A stretch of 64,000 bases of DNA, taken from the NCBI GenBank assembly GCA_000181795.3, contig CM012953.1, forward strand, positions 4,798,395 to 4,862,394, written 5' to 3'. This DNA is from Trichinella spiralis. Its lineage: Eukaryota; Nematoda; Enoplea; Trichinellida; Trichinellidae. The notes beneath the pieces are model-generated. The model saw only the letters and a list, made by a program, of their open reading frames with translations, ran no database searches and was not told the DNA's origin. The position numbers were made by a program, and so were the translations under genes. Positions 12,313-25,000 of this stretch are shown in pieces. The number at the start of each line of letters is the position of its first letter. Position 1 is the first letter of the stretch.

Positions 12313-13905
12313 TTGACCCTTTCAGACGAACATTTTTTTCTGTGAAACAATCATTTTTTAAATATGCGTTTTAAACATGTTATGGTGTGTGTATGAAAAT
12401 TCTAATAGGATTTATTATTGCAATAATATTATTGCCATTTTTAGAGCTGTATCAAAAGTGATACACTGGGCCTCAAAGGAGTACACGTTTCTATAACTAA
12501 GTGTGCATACGTTTATTGTTCTTATGTACGCAGGCATGCAGTAATTGGCAGACAAATAATTATTTATGAAATTCTGTAAAGCAGTTCCTGTTGCTACTTA
12601 GGCATAGGTAAATACTGCATTTTTTGCACAGGCACGTCGCTAATTTAGAGCACAGTCTGCATCTTCTTAGTGTTTGAGTGATTTTTGGTCAGTGGCTAGT
12701 TTGGTCCTTTGCTACTTCTCTTGAGACGTCAGTTGGTCGTCTTCCCAATCGTCTTGACGTCAGGGGTAGTGTCGGAGAATACGCACGAGAATGGCTTCTG
12801 GAAGTTGCAATAGACTTGTTCACAAGACACAAGGACTGACTAACTTGGCAAGTGAAGCTTAATAGGTCCAGTGTGCCTGTGCATGTTACAGGCATCTCAT
12901 TTCTGTCCCGCTTATACAATTGCCATGCATCTGTCATGGCAGTGCTGATGATCCAAAAGAAAATGCGACGGGTCCATTTTCGACTTTTGTGTTCGATGCG
13001 GTATAGAGCAGCAAGCATGTTGTTCAGGTCTATGCCACCCATATTCTTGTTGTAATTTTTTAAAATGTTTGGGATTTCAACGTTAATACCTTTTCGTTGT
13101 CTGCCATCCCACCTTTTCACAGTTGACTTTGGTTTTATACCAAGATATGTCGATGTCGCTGTGACGCGTCTGTTGTCATACCAAGCAATTGCGATGATCC
13201 CTTTTTTAGCGACAGTTCTAAAGTCATAAGCACCTTTGCCCTTTGACTTCAGATTTTTTTCAGAGAGCAGATGGCAGCCACGAAGTCTGTTTGGTCTAAT
13301 GGTCCCATAGAATAGGATTCCCATTTTTTTAGCCGCAGCTGTAATTCAAGAAATGTGTAGTAGTTGTCAAAGAACAGTTTGTAGTTTCTGTTCTTTGGCA
13401 ACGTTTCGCACAGTTTTAATATATAATTTGCTGGTTGAAAAGGCAGTGGGTCCTCGACATAATGGGGTTGGGCAAGCGATTCTGAGTAGGTTGAGGGTAG
13501 TAAATGTGATGTGCAATTTCCGTTTAAACTCAGTGTATCAAAATTGATACAGGTAATCTAAGCAACTCTACTCAGCACCCCAAAAACTTTAGAGGCTTCT
13601 GTCAATTTTAACATCATCTTCACATCAACATCTACTAGTAAAATAATTATTATCCTTAAATTCTGCTCAGTTCTTAATTTATGCATCAAAATGCAAATTC
13701 ATGTTTTTTCGTCTCACCTACCTGTACAGCAGGGCGCATTATAAAAAATCTACTAAGATGAGAAAAAAATGGCAGTAAAATATTGTTAAGACAAGTGTCA
13801 AGAACATATAAACACAATCATGCTTAACAAACACGTTTCAGTAAATAGCTATGGGGCATAAAACATTATGTATGAAAATTGATACGCTGGGCTTGAAAGG
13901 GTTAA
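12313..13905 (-). mobile_element. piggyBac-type element 1 with broken transposase
   Basis: The right end reads, on the minus strand, TTAACCCTTTCAAGCCCAG from 13905; the left end is TTGACCCTTTCAGACG at 12313, a decayed TTAA. Both are piggyBac-style termini. Repeats built on GTATCAAAA(G/T)TGATAC at 12449-12464 and 13535-13550 are short subterminal near-palindromes shared by both sides. The interior holds transposase remnants. Confidence 0.75.
12689..13450 (-). pseudogene. piggyBac transposase (DDE) remnant
   Basis: The minus strand encodes recognisable piggyBac transposase sequence: NYKLFFDNYYTFLEL, then LKKMGILFYGTIRPNRL, IAIAWYDNRRV and KNYNKNMGGIDLNN ahead of KWTRRIFFW. The two parts are in different frames. 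The break lies at a seven-A run (T7 at 13324-13330 on the plus strand); eight would restore the usual phase. The N-terminal third is missing and the C terminus drifts into unrelated sequence. This is a dead copy; a sequencing error alone would not explain the missing regions. Confidence 0.85.
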
Positions 13906-14651
13906 TTGGGAGTGACATGGTTTGTTCTCATATAACAAAAAATTTGCAAGAAAAGATTTGAACGGAAAAACCCCTCTAAATTGAAGTTTAGTAACAAAGT
14001 AGTATGTTTGGACGAAGTAACATTCACTTCAGTTCAAATAAAAATATTGCTTTCTATTCAACATTTCTCAGCAATTTGGGCATAAAAATAATAATTAATA
14101 TTTTGGAAGTAGATGACTTACTTTTAATAGCGCATGTTTTATTTTGTCGTGGCATTTCACTTTTACTCTGTACCTCTATTCTATTATTCACAGTTACATT
14201 TGAATTTATATAGCTGCATAAACGCATATGCAGCTGTTTCTATGTACGCAATTCCATGTATATGCAGGCAGCATGTGATTTACACTTTTAAAGCATGCTC
14301 GAAACAGCTCAGTGATTTTTATGTGAATAGGAGTGACTAAGAAGTTTTCATCAATTTGATGAGAACTACATTTTATTTGCATTTGATTTTCATTGCTATT
14401 TTTAGAAAGCATAGCAAATGTTCTTTTATTTCATTTCAGTTTTTATTTATGTTGAAAATAAATTTATTCATTGCTGCTTACAGTGAATATTAATTAAATG
14501 GTTATTGATTATTAGTTTTTTCATTCTGATCATTACAGATTTTTAAAATTAACTGCAAATTGTAGTTGCATCCACAAACAATAATTTGTAATTTTGAAAT
14601 CGCCCTGATGCCACTTTGTTAAAGTCGTTCACTGATATGTTGTTTATTATT
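13906..14651. other. Intergenic DNA between transposon remnants
   Basis: AT-rich. Nothing was recognised apart from the trinucleotide-like TTG run that leads into the next repeat. Confidence 0.4.
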
Positions 14652-15125
14652 GTTGTTGTTGCTGTTGGGTAGTGAAAAATAAAAATCACTATTTAGCTTG
14701 TTTTATGTATTGTTTTTTTTTGAATTATTACTATCGCATTTGGTATGACGTCACTGTGGTACAATAAAATAGAGAACAATGATAAAAATTGTTTTCAGAA
14801 ATGCTGATCATGAAAAAGTATAAACTTCACCAAAAATAATATATTTAAATAAACAAAATTTCAATGAATGACAAAACTTCAAACAAACAATAAAATTTTG
14901 GAATAATAAATATTTCCACTATTAATGTTACGTCACTATTATTAAAGTTACGTAATCCTAAATGGAATATTTGAACCAATGAAATGAAAAAATATTACAG
15001 CTAATCACAAGGGAAGGATTTGAATCAATGAGCAATTATACAGGGAAAACCAATAAGACAACGACTTGACAGCCCAATAAAATAGCGCAGTCAACGACCA
15101 ATAAGAGTAACGCGGGACCGGTCTG
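14652..15125 (+). repeat. Mutator-like terminal inverted repeat, isolated copy
   Basis: About 400 bp aligns closely and in direct orientation with 57865-58255, including GGGTAGTGAAAAATAAAAAT and CCAATGAAATGAAAAAATAT. The outer part is dense in CCAAT motifs (near 14976, 15049, 15073 and 15099). No transposase sequence accompanies it, so it is a solitary end or a deleted element. The piggyBac-like end at 15139 abuts it. Confidence 0.75.
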
Positions 15126-15138
15126 GACCATACCATTA

Positions 15139-15570
15139 TTAACCCTCTGATGGATTGTTGGCGTTAGGTACGTTGTTGGACTGTTGGGGTGGGGCCCACC
15201 CCACTTTAGGAAAACACGTTTAAAAAGCTGGAAGTATGCTAAATTTTTATGAAATTTGTTTTATTGGATAGTTCGAAGAATTCTGTACATGATGGTATCA
15301 AAGTATTTCCAATTTTAATAATTTTAAAGCCTTTTATTGGCAAAAAATGCAAAAAAATTTTTGTAAAAAAATCGTGATTTTTTAGTTTTTTTCTTAGTGT
15401 GGACTTAGTTTTGTAAAATTCGTGAAACAAATTACAAACTTGAGTAGAGCACGTTATTCTGCAAATTTTGATACCAAACACAGCTCTATAGTCTTTTTTT
15501 TTGGTTCCAAAAAGACTACGTTTTTCTAAGCCCTTTCTATACTTTTAACATAAACATATGGGAAAGTGTT
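15139..15570 (+). repeat. piggyBac-type element 2, left-end fragment
   Basis: Starts with TTAACCCTCTGATGGATTG. Its interior matches the 34.4-34.9 kb region, sharing TATGAAATTTGTTT..GGATAGT and a following AAGCCTTTTA block. No coding remnant is left. It lies directly beside the Mutator-like repeat, indicating nested or adjacent insertions. Confidence 0.55.
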
Positions 15571-15748
15571 GAGTTAGTTGAATGCTGATAATAAAAATTT
15601 TGCTTTGATTAATAAAGTTAATTAAAGCATTAACAATTTAAGATTTGTTTTTCAGGAATGTGGTTAACAGGTAAATTTCTTTTCGTAACACATATTTATT
15701 AAGGATAATTCACAATAAGACAAGAAAAAATGTCTATTAATGATATTT

Positions 15749-18636
15749 TTAATTTGCTGCATTCAAATCATTTCCAGCAAACTTTGATTCACAATATACC
15801 AATTCTCCAAAATAGGAAGTGTCCAATTTTCTAAACATTCTCGCCGTTGAATTTCTTTTAAAAAGCAAGCACATCTCATGTGATTTGAGCACAGCTGCAC
15901 AGCCCTTCGAAATTTGCTCTGACGCACATTTTAAAACACATTGGTACAAAGTATTTGCTTTCTGAATACTATCATACACTTCAAAACCGCTAAAATTTTT
16001 GCCTTCGTAAAATTCAAAGACGCACTTTTCTTCCAACTCATAAATACTATAGAAAAAAAAAACATTATTGTTTCTTCTTTCTTCTTCTCTGTCTAAATAA
16101 ATTAAACAAATAAATTAAAATAGTAAATACATAAATAGCTCAAATTCTTCATATTCAAGTAACAATAAAATGTTTTAAATCACTGTAATGTTGTTAGCGA
16201 TCAGCACATTATCACTTACAAGCTAATGATTACATGAAAAGTAAATACCTTATTTAAAAATGATCATTTTATGTTTCTTGTAAAAAATTGAAAAATTTTC
16301 AATAATTTGGCAAACATTTATTTACCTCAGTGACATTATTATTACTAATAATTTATTTCAGAAACGTCTCTGAATTTCTGTCTCTACAGGAATATATTTT
16401 TAATACAACCTTAATTTTTATACAGCAATTAAATGAAATTAATATGATGGTATTCTATAATGAATGTTTGTATTTAAAATGTGCAGTGATGAATAATTCT
16501 GATATTAGATATACCTTTTGCGCAGCGTTGCAGCAGAACAATAGTTTGACCATTTGAAGTCACAATTTGATCATGAGATGTACCTTCAACTAACTGATAG
16601 CAGGTTTCTTCTTGCTTTGAAAATAAAACGCCTGAACAATTGAATATGTCGTTTCTGTTACTTCTGCAGAAATTAAGACAGCCATTTAGAGTATTCGCTT
16701 GTAACACTAATGGGTGCATTTTCAAATTTTCTGCATATGCACTTGTAAACGTCGTTATTTGGCACCGTTCGTGAAATTCATGCAGTGATACAAATGAAGT
16801 TTTGAAACGCAAAGTATCTTCATAATTGCTCAATATTAATTTCTCTTTCCCGTCAGTATCTGCAATAAATTAATAGAACCTGTTAACGTTAATTTTATTT
16901 GAAATAAAGTCTCAAAAGCCAACATTCAGGAGTCATAAGTAAAAGCATCATGGACAGAGAGAGGAATGCAACATACATGAATGTTTAATTTAAGCATTGT
17001 AATTGCAAAAATTTTTATTGCAATTAATCACGGTTTTAATAAGAAATAAAAGTTGCAGTTGAGCAATGCATTTTAGACTGTAAGATTAACAGCGTAATTC
17101 AAAAAATAAGAGTTATACTTAGATTTATATAGAAAAGTCATACCTGCATACAAATTGTACAGGACAAGCTCTGCCGTATTACTGGAATTAACATTCAGTT
17201 TCATAAGTAAGCATGTTTTTTCTTTAGCATTAAAAAATATCGCATTGCAGCCGAGAGCCACTCTCTTCAATATACAACACTGAAGGCAGCATTGCATAGT
17301 AGTGCACTCGAGCAAATCAATAATTGTAGCATTTTCACTTTCAGTAATAGGAGTATGTTGTATGCTATACCCAGAGATGAACTGTGTGAGGATAGTTGGA
17401 TTTTGTGACAAAATTTGCATTAATAATGGATTCTTGATTACTTCTGTAAACAGCAATCAGCAATTATTGATCAACAAAATGCTTTTTATAAAAAAATAAT
17501 TTTTTTTTAGTTTCGCAGTCACTATTACAACTGACGCTTTGAAGAAAACGTTAAAGTATAATAAACAGCATTTCTGAAACAGAATTACAAAGCAGAAGCA
17601 GAAGAGGCATAGAAAAATGTTATAGATATTCATTCATATTCAAATAAAATTACAAATTAATTATTTTTTAATATAAAATTTTCTTAAAAATTTAATTATT
17701 TTTTAGTAGCATATTAATGATTCACATATTCATGTTTAAAAAGAATATATTACACTAATTACAGAAAAAGCATTGGTTGTTTTAACTCAGAATGTGTAAT
17801 GATAATGAAAAAGTCATATTTACTAGTTTTGCAATGATGAATTTCAAAAAAATATGCTGAACTTTGTACTGTTTCAGACAGTGCGCTGAAAGTGGACTGA
17901 TGTGTAACTAAAGTGCAGCTTTTCTCCTGCAGTGAGAAGATGACACTATTGCATGCTTCTGCACCTTTTACAACACATCGTGAAAGACATTTTTTCAAGC
18001 TTGTTGCAGTCACATACGCAGTTATTTTTGCAAAGAAACTTTCTGAAACGTGTCTTTTTCTGATCAAGCAAGATTTATGCAAATCTGGAAGGACAATAAT
18101 TTTATCGTCTGCCTCATTTTTTTCATTTACACCTGCATTCAACAAAGTACTGCTTCCTAAACAGATCAGGTTGGATTAAGTGCTAGAAATGTTTTTCAAG
18201 ATTTATACAAAAATAATTATACTGTTGAGACATCCATGATGCAAATAAAACTGTGACTGCCCAGTTTCCACTGGACACATCCCTGCTGTCAAATGTAAAG
18301 CGTAAAAATGAAGATGGCAGGCCTTTGTTATGTCACTGTACATGAAGGCATTACACAATAGTTCTCCGGTCGAATAGCTGGAACAAGCAGCAATGCAAGA
18401 TTCAAATGAATCATACATAAATATTGGTATCCTAGATGCTATTGGATATTCCTGAGGAATATATTTTTCAATTAAACAAACTTTATCTGATAATGGTATG
18501 TATACATAAGAATGCATTGGGCTGCTTTCCTACAATTTGAAAGTTTACTTTGCAAAAGTGCGCTTAAATTACTTGATGCTTACCAAAGTAAAAAACAAGT
18601 AGTATATTAAAAGCAGGGTTCTGATTAAATATGCAC
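15749..18636 (-). CDS. PAN-C: secreted five-module PAN/Apple-like protein, start unresolved
   Basis: Minus-strand exons 18636-18584, 18529-18223, 18156-17824, 17443-17144, 16859-16515 and 16092-15749 join in frame. The first encodes a very hydrophobic signal segment (LLLIYYLFFTL) without an in-frame ATG. A possible ATG at 18659 is in the wrong phase, so the start exon is unknown or damaged. Five PAN-like modules follow, each a single exon with phase 1 borders. Modules 1, 2, 4 and 5 have the six cysteines. Module 3 lacks C1 and C6 and instead carries doubled cysteines (QCCLQCC). The C-terminal tail (SKFAGNDLNAAN) differs from the tail shared by most paralogues. TATAAAAG on the minus strand at 18751-18744 is a candidate promoter. 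Confidence 0.7.
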
Positions 18637-18743
18637 CTGAAAGTTTGAAGTCCACATTTAATAAAATATAATTATCCCTGTGATTTCAATGGAATACTTT
18701 GTGAATGCAAAAGATATTCAATACAGCTGCTGTAACATTATAG

Positions 18744-18751
18744 CTTTTATA
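18744..18751 (-). promoter_or_regulatory. Candidate TATA box upstream of PAN-C
   Basis: TATAAAAG on the minus strand about 110 bp before the hydrophobic exon of PAN-C. In such AT-rich DNA chance occurrence is likely. Confidence 0.25.
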
Positions 18752-18759
18752 TCAGATTG

Positions 18760-20940
18760 AATTTGCGTTTTTATTACAAGAAAGCTACACAGAATTGTAT
18801 AAGCAAAAATTTTTAATATCTAATATAACTGCATTATTCAAATAAAATATACTTACTCGACTTTGTGGCTATTTGAACATTATTGCATTATTATTATTAT
18901 TGTCTAATCATTATTTTATTCATGATATTTTTTGATATTATTAAATTATAACATTATACTGTAAATTGGTAGAATAAAATCAAACTTGCTTTTCATGTCA
19001 AACTTGCTTTCATTCATCATCATAAGTGATTAAATATCAATTTTGCAACTTTCTTTTTCCTTTTATATTAATCATCATCTTCATTAATAATTTTCTTATG
19101 CAATAAGAATTAAAGCGAACTAAATTTTGTTAATTTTTATGTATTTAATGCAAAAATGTTTATTTTCTAGATATTTTAACAAATCTTAATTGAGGAAAAG
19201 ATATTAAGAAAAGCAGATTTTCATAGAAAGCAAACAATGTTCAGAAGCAGAAATAAATTAATAAGATATGTTATTCTATAAATATTCAAATATACGCAAC
19301 TTAATTCTTAACACATTTTTGCTAAAATATCGTTGTGCGCATAATCATTTGAATTAGAAGCGAACATTTATTTTAAATTACAGATACAATTTATTTTGAT
19401 AGATACGGTTAACTTTTGGTACAGTAATAATTATTAAATTTATGATATAAAATGCATAATAAATTCTCGAATCATTCATTATTTTTTGTTTGTGTAACGC
19501 CGTCGAGACAGTGTTTGTTAAGAATGCAATTCATCTATGTTTGAAATAGGCAGTAGGTTTGCTGATAAGCATTTTATTAATTAAATTAATAGTCAATAGT
19601 CAATAATTATTCGAAAAATGAACTACATTTTGTTTTAAAAATTGAAAAATTGAAATTTCATAAATTTTTTCACAAGAATTATTTGCTTGAAAATCAAATC
19701 AGTTAAATTTCATATTTTATACTTTCATATTTTATTAATAAATACTGAATTCTATAATGCTTTGCTAAAATTTTTTCAAAATTCTATTCTTAATGCGTAA
19801 TCATTTCCTGAAGTGTTCCACATGAAATAAAATTCAGTAAATAGATATTATATAAAAAGTTTGAATAAATTACAATATAATATAAAATAATATAATATAA
19901 TATAATATAATATAATATAATCATTTAAAACTGCTTTTAAAAATGTCATTGTAAAATTACTTAATGATCATTTGAATAATTTATGCATTTTTAGATATTG
20001 TGAAATTAATATATGAATTTTAATACAGGAACGACTATAAAAATATGATTTTCAGTTTAAATAAATATTTATTACAAAACTGTTGATTTCAAATAACAAA
20101 CCATTTTCATTTAAGAAAGATTCACAATAACTTCTTACTAGAAGTTGCAAAATTTTAAAAGCTATTTATAATGGATATGTTAATTTCAAATATCATAATT
20201 TTTTATGTTAATGAGCAATAATATCTAATTAATGCAAGTCTGTGTAAAAAAATTTGCAAATAAATGTGCGTTCTGCACTGTAGTTGATAATGTAGACACT
20301 TCCATATGTAGATACGCTTCACAATTCAGTTTCTGTTTACTTTAATCCTGAACCTCTCCAGAGATCAAGTCTGTCACAGAAATTGTTTGTAAATACTATA
20401 AGAAGCAGTCTGTTTGTTTAATGTCTTCATGATAACATCTTTTTAATTGTCATTTTATTGCGACACAATTATATTTCCTTATTAATTTTATACCGCTAAT
20501 TGCATAAACAAATTTAACTAATAAAAAGAGTGAATATATGAGTGAAAAATAGGTTTGTTCATTTGCATATTTTGCGTTATTAATACAACTATTGTTAATA
20601 TATTGGTAAGAAACTTCATTTGTTAATGAAGTTTTTCCTAAAAAAAATGTTCATAAATGAAACGAAAAAAATCTTTTGTTTTGAAAATTTGTAATAATGA
20701 ATACAGTATTTTCATACGTGGGTTAGCCGAATTATTATCTGTACTCAAAAGAAATGGGCCTGAAAGGAAATACGTTTCATTGTGTAGGTGTATAGAGAAT
20801 TTTAAAATTTAACTGGCCAGCAGTTTCACTTTCCGCTTCAATATAAATATTAAGTAAATAATAGTGCTTAAACAAATAGATCTGGGCAAAATAAGTCAAA
20901 AAAGGGTAACATTAATAGTTTCAAATAATGATGTCCAAAT
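18760..20940. other. AT-rich gene-poor stretch with a pentanucleotide repeat
   Basis: No exon was recognised. The only clear structure is the tandem repeat at 19873-19921. Confidence 0.45.
19873..19921. repeat. Pentanucleotide microsatellite (ATATA/TATAA)n
   Basis: About ten tandem copies of the 5 bp unit AATAT, nearly perfect. Confidence 0.9.
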
Positions 20941-21490
20941 TGATCAGCAGAAACTATGCTCATTGATTTGGGTGAAATAATCCGGCGGAGAAGAGTTATT
21001 AGATGAACGCGTGAACTCTATTGGAAACTACTACTGGTCAGTCAGATGAAACGACTTCTCTACGGATAAGAATCGACTACTTCTTAAATGTAATTGCTGC
21101 TGCGTGATTAATTTAAATCTAAGACCTACAAAAAACTTATTCTTCACTAGCCACATTATCCAAGAAAGCTCACTTCCGTGTAATCGGAGTAAACGATTCT
21201 GATCGAATCCCTTAACTTCTACAATTACCTGCAACTGGATACTATCACGCACACAAACACTTTAACGTAGGCGTTGTCAGAATTGAAAACGCACAAATTG
21301 CTAGAAGATCAGTATTAAGCGCAGTATACTTTTGCTTCATCCTTCCTTGTTGTTCGAAAACTTTTCAATTTTACATATCTTCACAACAGTAACAATTATT
21401 GGCAAGGTAAAGTCTTATGTTAATGACTGATCAAAAAGTTAAGAAACAATACTTTTTGCTTTCTTATTTAGAATCTGGAATTTGGAAAAA

Positions 21491-22033
21491 ATGGACTTAA
21501 AGATAAAAATTCGAATAATTTTTTTTCTAATTGGAATGGCGTTGTTCTCTGAAGCGAAACCAGCTTCGCTGGCTCGATATGGGCGTGCAGCATTGCCACG
21601 TTATGGAAAAAGAGCTGAACTGATCAGTAAGAATTTTTATGATTATTTATAAAATAATTATATTGTAAAATTTATATATTTATAAAATTGCAAAATTACA
21701 CCACTTATATATTTGTTTTCATTTGTTATATATATTCGATGTTTACTTTCAATGGAAATGTAAATTTAAATCATGAGATTTCTGTTTAATTCATGTTTAT
21801 TTCAGATCTGTGAATGAAAAATAGTCATAATTGTTAATTTTATCATAAAAATTCATAATCTTTAAATTATTTGTTTAAACGTTTAAAAGAAAATTTTTTT
21901 AACACATTTGAGTTGAGCTCATGTTGTTTCAGGTGGCTTAGATGCAATGAGGGACGAAGTAACAGAATTCAAAAACAGTCCTTGCGTCTACACTGGCTAT
22001 GAAGATTTATATCGATGTTCTTCAATGACATGA
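21491..22033 (+). CDS. lury-1: Luqin/RYamide neuropeptide precursor (LURY-1-like)
   Basis: Two exons, 21491-21626 and 21933-22033, join at phase 1 into 78 codons. A signal peptide (IIFFLIGMALFSEA) is followed directly by two amidated-peptide units, PASLARY-G-R and AALPRY-G-KR, predicting PASLARYamide and AALPRYamide after cleavage at R and KR with Gly donating the amide. Nematode LURY-1 has the same order (SRYG-R then PRYG-KR). The C-terminal segment has two cysteines ten residues apart (SPCVYTGYEDLYRCSS), a conserved luqin precursor feature. Splice sites are good (CA|GTAAGA, TTGTTTCAG|GT). A 65 bp intron or trans-splice acceptor ends at 21471 in the 5' UTR. AATAAA lies at 22248. The peptides act through a luqin/RYamide GPCR in relatives, controlling feeding and egg laying. 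Confidence 0.92.
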
Positions 22034-22039
22034 ATTCCC

Positions 22040-25000
22040 TCTATTGTTCTTCATTTCTCTGAATTGTGATTCAATGCTAGCATTATTTGAGTACTATATA
22101 CTCATTAATTTTCTGGTAACATTGGTACTTCATAAATATTGATGATGATCTATTAAAAATTTAGTAACCGTGGAATATTTAAATTTTTATTTTTATTTTA
22201 AAACTGTAGTTTTAACTTGGAAATATGCATATGCATTTGATGAGCAAAATAAACTGTGATTGACACTTTTGCACAATCCATTATAACTATCAGTATCATT
22301 AATATATAAATGCATATTGTTGAGAATTACAGTTCATAACTATCTAAAAAAGTTTCTATTAAACAATGTACATGTTATTTTTTAAAATTGTGTGTTTTAC
22401 ATAAATTAAGATATATATACAATTTACATTTTATATGATTTAACATTTTAAATTATATTTAAACATATTGTTATGAAACAGTTAAATTTATGGAGCTGTC
22501 AGTTAAGTATGCTAAACTGATCATATTTTTATACTTCTTAATATTAACTAATACATTTATTTAATTTATTAATTTTTATTCAGAATGCCTTGTATTTCTG
22601 AATTTATGAAATATAATTTGGCTTGGTGACAATTAATAAGCTTTTGTATTACTACTCTACAACAAGAATATTTTTCAAAATGAATCTTGTGGATTTTTTG
22701 CAAATGAACGTATTTAAGTTCTTAATTTCAGTTCAGTAAGCAGCTGCAAGTAAGTTGAAAATATTAAAAATAAAGAATTTATAAAAATAAATGAAATGTC
22801 AAGAAAAATTTTTGGAGTCGCAAAGATGAATGTTTAAATAAATGATATAGTGGCAAAACTTTTGAATAGTTTATACCTTCAATGTGGGAACAACGGCGTT
22901 GCTTTATAATCCAAACGTTTGAATAACACTATAAGCCATTAAAAGAGATTTAAAAAATCTAGCCAATATTTTTAAAATGCATCAATTTGAATTCATAATT
23001 CAGTACGCATTTTCATTTTAAGTAAATTCTTCAATTTAATTCCAAATCAATTTCTCATAATAATATTTTTTTGACTTGCAATTATATTTCTTATAAATAA
23101 TTAGCTGGAATCAGTATAATTCATTTGAAATAACATATTTATATAATTCATTTTTTATGTAAATATTTGCATAGTAAAAGAAATTACATGACATTATTGT
23201 GTAATTATATGCATGTCCCAATAGACTTTTAGAAGAAAATTTTTAAATATTGAATAATTTTATTTTATTTCTCATATATTCAAATTTAGAAAAATCTCCA
23301 GTATTTTGCTTTTTACTTTAATTATTTATCTGCTTTGGTGGTACTAGTATTATATTTTAAAATGACGTTGCATAATCTTGCTTTTGCTGCAGGTTAATGA
23401 AGTATATCTTTAATTTAAAATTTCTGCAACAAATATAAAAGCAATAAAAACGCCTTGACAATACAAAAATTTAATAATCCATATCTAATCTTTAATTCTT
23501 AATCTCACAGCAGACATTTTAATATTAAAAAATGCAAAGAATAATATGCCATATAGGCGCTCTGAGTACATACCAATTGCTGCAAGCAAATTATGTAACG
23601 TAGCACTTATTGTAACCAAGCTAATACTAAATTCTAAAGTAATAAAATATTGAAAAATTAAAAAGTAAAGCGTATGTAAATTTTATTAAAAAATTAAAAT
23701 CACCCAATTATCAATCAGAAATTCACAGTTCTTTCAAACTTGGCTACCTAGCTGTCATATCATCAGTACACAAAAATTTACATTAAAAAAATTAATGAAT
23801 AACATTTCATGAAAATAATATTATCACAATAAAAAATTTTTTATGGCACTACTTTTGATTCTGTTTATCACATTTGAAATTTTACTATTCCCTAGTTATT
23901 TAAAATTAGGTTATAAAGTAAATTTTAATCTATGCAAAAGAATGAATGTTCATCTTTTGCATAAAACATCAGCATCAACAAATGAATTACAAAACACAGG
24001 AACTATATTTGTTGAAGCCGCTTTCGTTGTTAATAAAAAGTGGGAAAATATTTTGATTATTCATGAATAATTATGCAGCTTACTTGAAAATATCAACATT
24101 TAAACGCATGCATCATATTGATGTACCACTTTTAGTTATGTACCAAATGAAATATTCAATGTAATTTATTAATTTTGAATTATCATAAAAATTATTTCAT
24201 TATTCAGACAAGGAAATCTTAACTTTTCAGTGTATTATTTGTTAATAAATTGTTGATGAAGCGGACATTATTTATTATAAACTACTTAGACACAGCTATA
24301 AAACAATGCCTTTAAAATTATTATGGAAAGAAGTAATTCTTTGAATTTAATGACTAAGAATAATGCTTAAAATAATGTGTTGCACCAAAGCGCATCATGC
24401 TTCATTGCTTACTTAGTATAAGCAAATAAAATATTTTACGATACAGCAGATGCTTCTATTAATTGTAATTATTGGCGGCAGCGACACAGGGGTGAAGAAA
24501 TCAATTTTATTTTCATGTAATAAAGCATCAATTACTTTATTTGAATAAACAAAGGTGAGATCTCATTGTGAAATTGTGAAAATATTGTTTCTGTTCAATT
24601 TATATAAAATTCACATCGCCTTACTAAGCTAATTTTACTAATTAATTATAAAACCAAATTTTCATAATTGAAAACTATTCGTCTTGCAAAAATTATCAAA
24701 TTGTGACCAGCACTTATTGTTACACCAATGAAAAAAATCAAATAAATATAGAACTTTATGCATCTTCATTGAATATATAATGAAATTTATGCTGTGACAC
24801 AATAATTTTATGAGCTAAATAACTTTTGAAAGTTTATTTTTTATTTAACAACATGAACAGTTTTAGTAATATTAACTGTAAATGATGATACATAGATTTC
24901 AATGCCTGCAATTAGCATTTTGAGAAGCAATGCTTTCTTTATTCATGCTTCTAAAAGAAATGGCGAAATTTAAGGGTGTATATCACATTTTAAATTTAAT

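Noticed and set aside
16330-16557. 75-codon plus-strand frame beside a PAN-C exon
   Set aside because: Overlaps a PAN-C exon antisense and has no independent support.
18627-18659. ATG at 18659 as the start of PAN-C
   Set aside because: It reads 10 codons to a stop and is out of phase with the signal-peptide frame unless an extra, unsupported joint is assumed.
21031-21252. 73-codon minus-strand frame just upstream of the luqin gene
   Set aside because: GC is slightly raised here but no family is evident; more likely promoter or 5' UTR sequence of the luqin gene.
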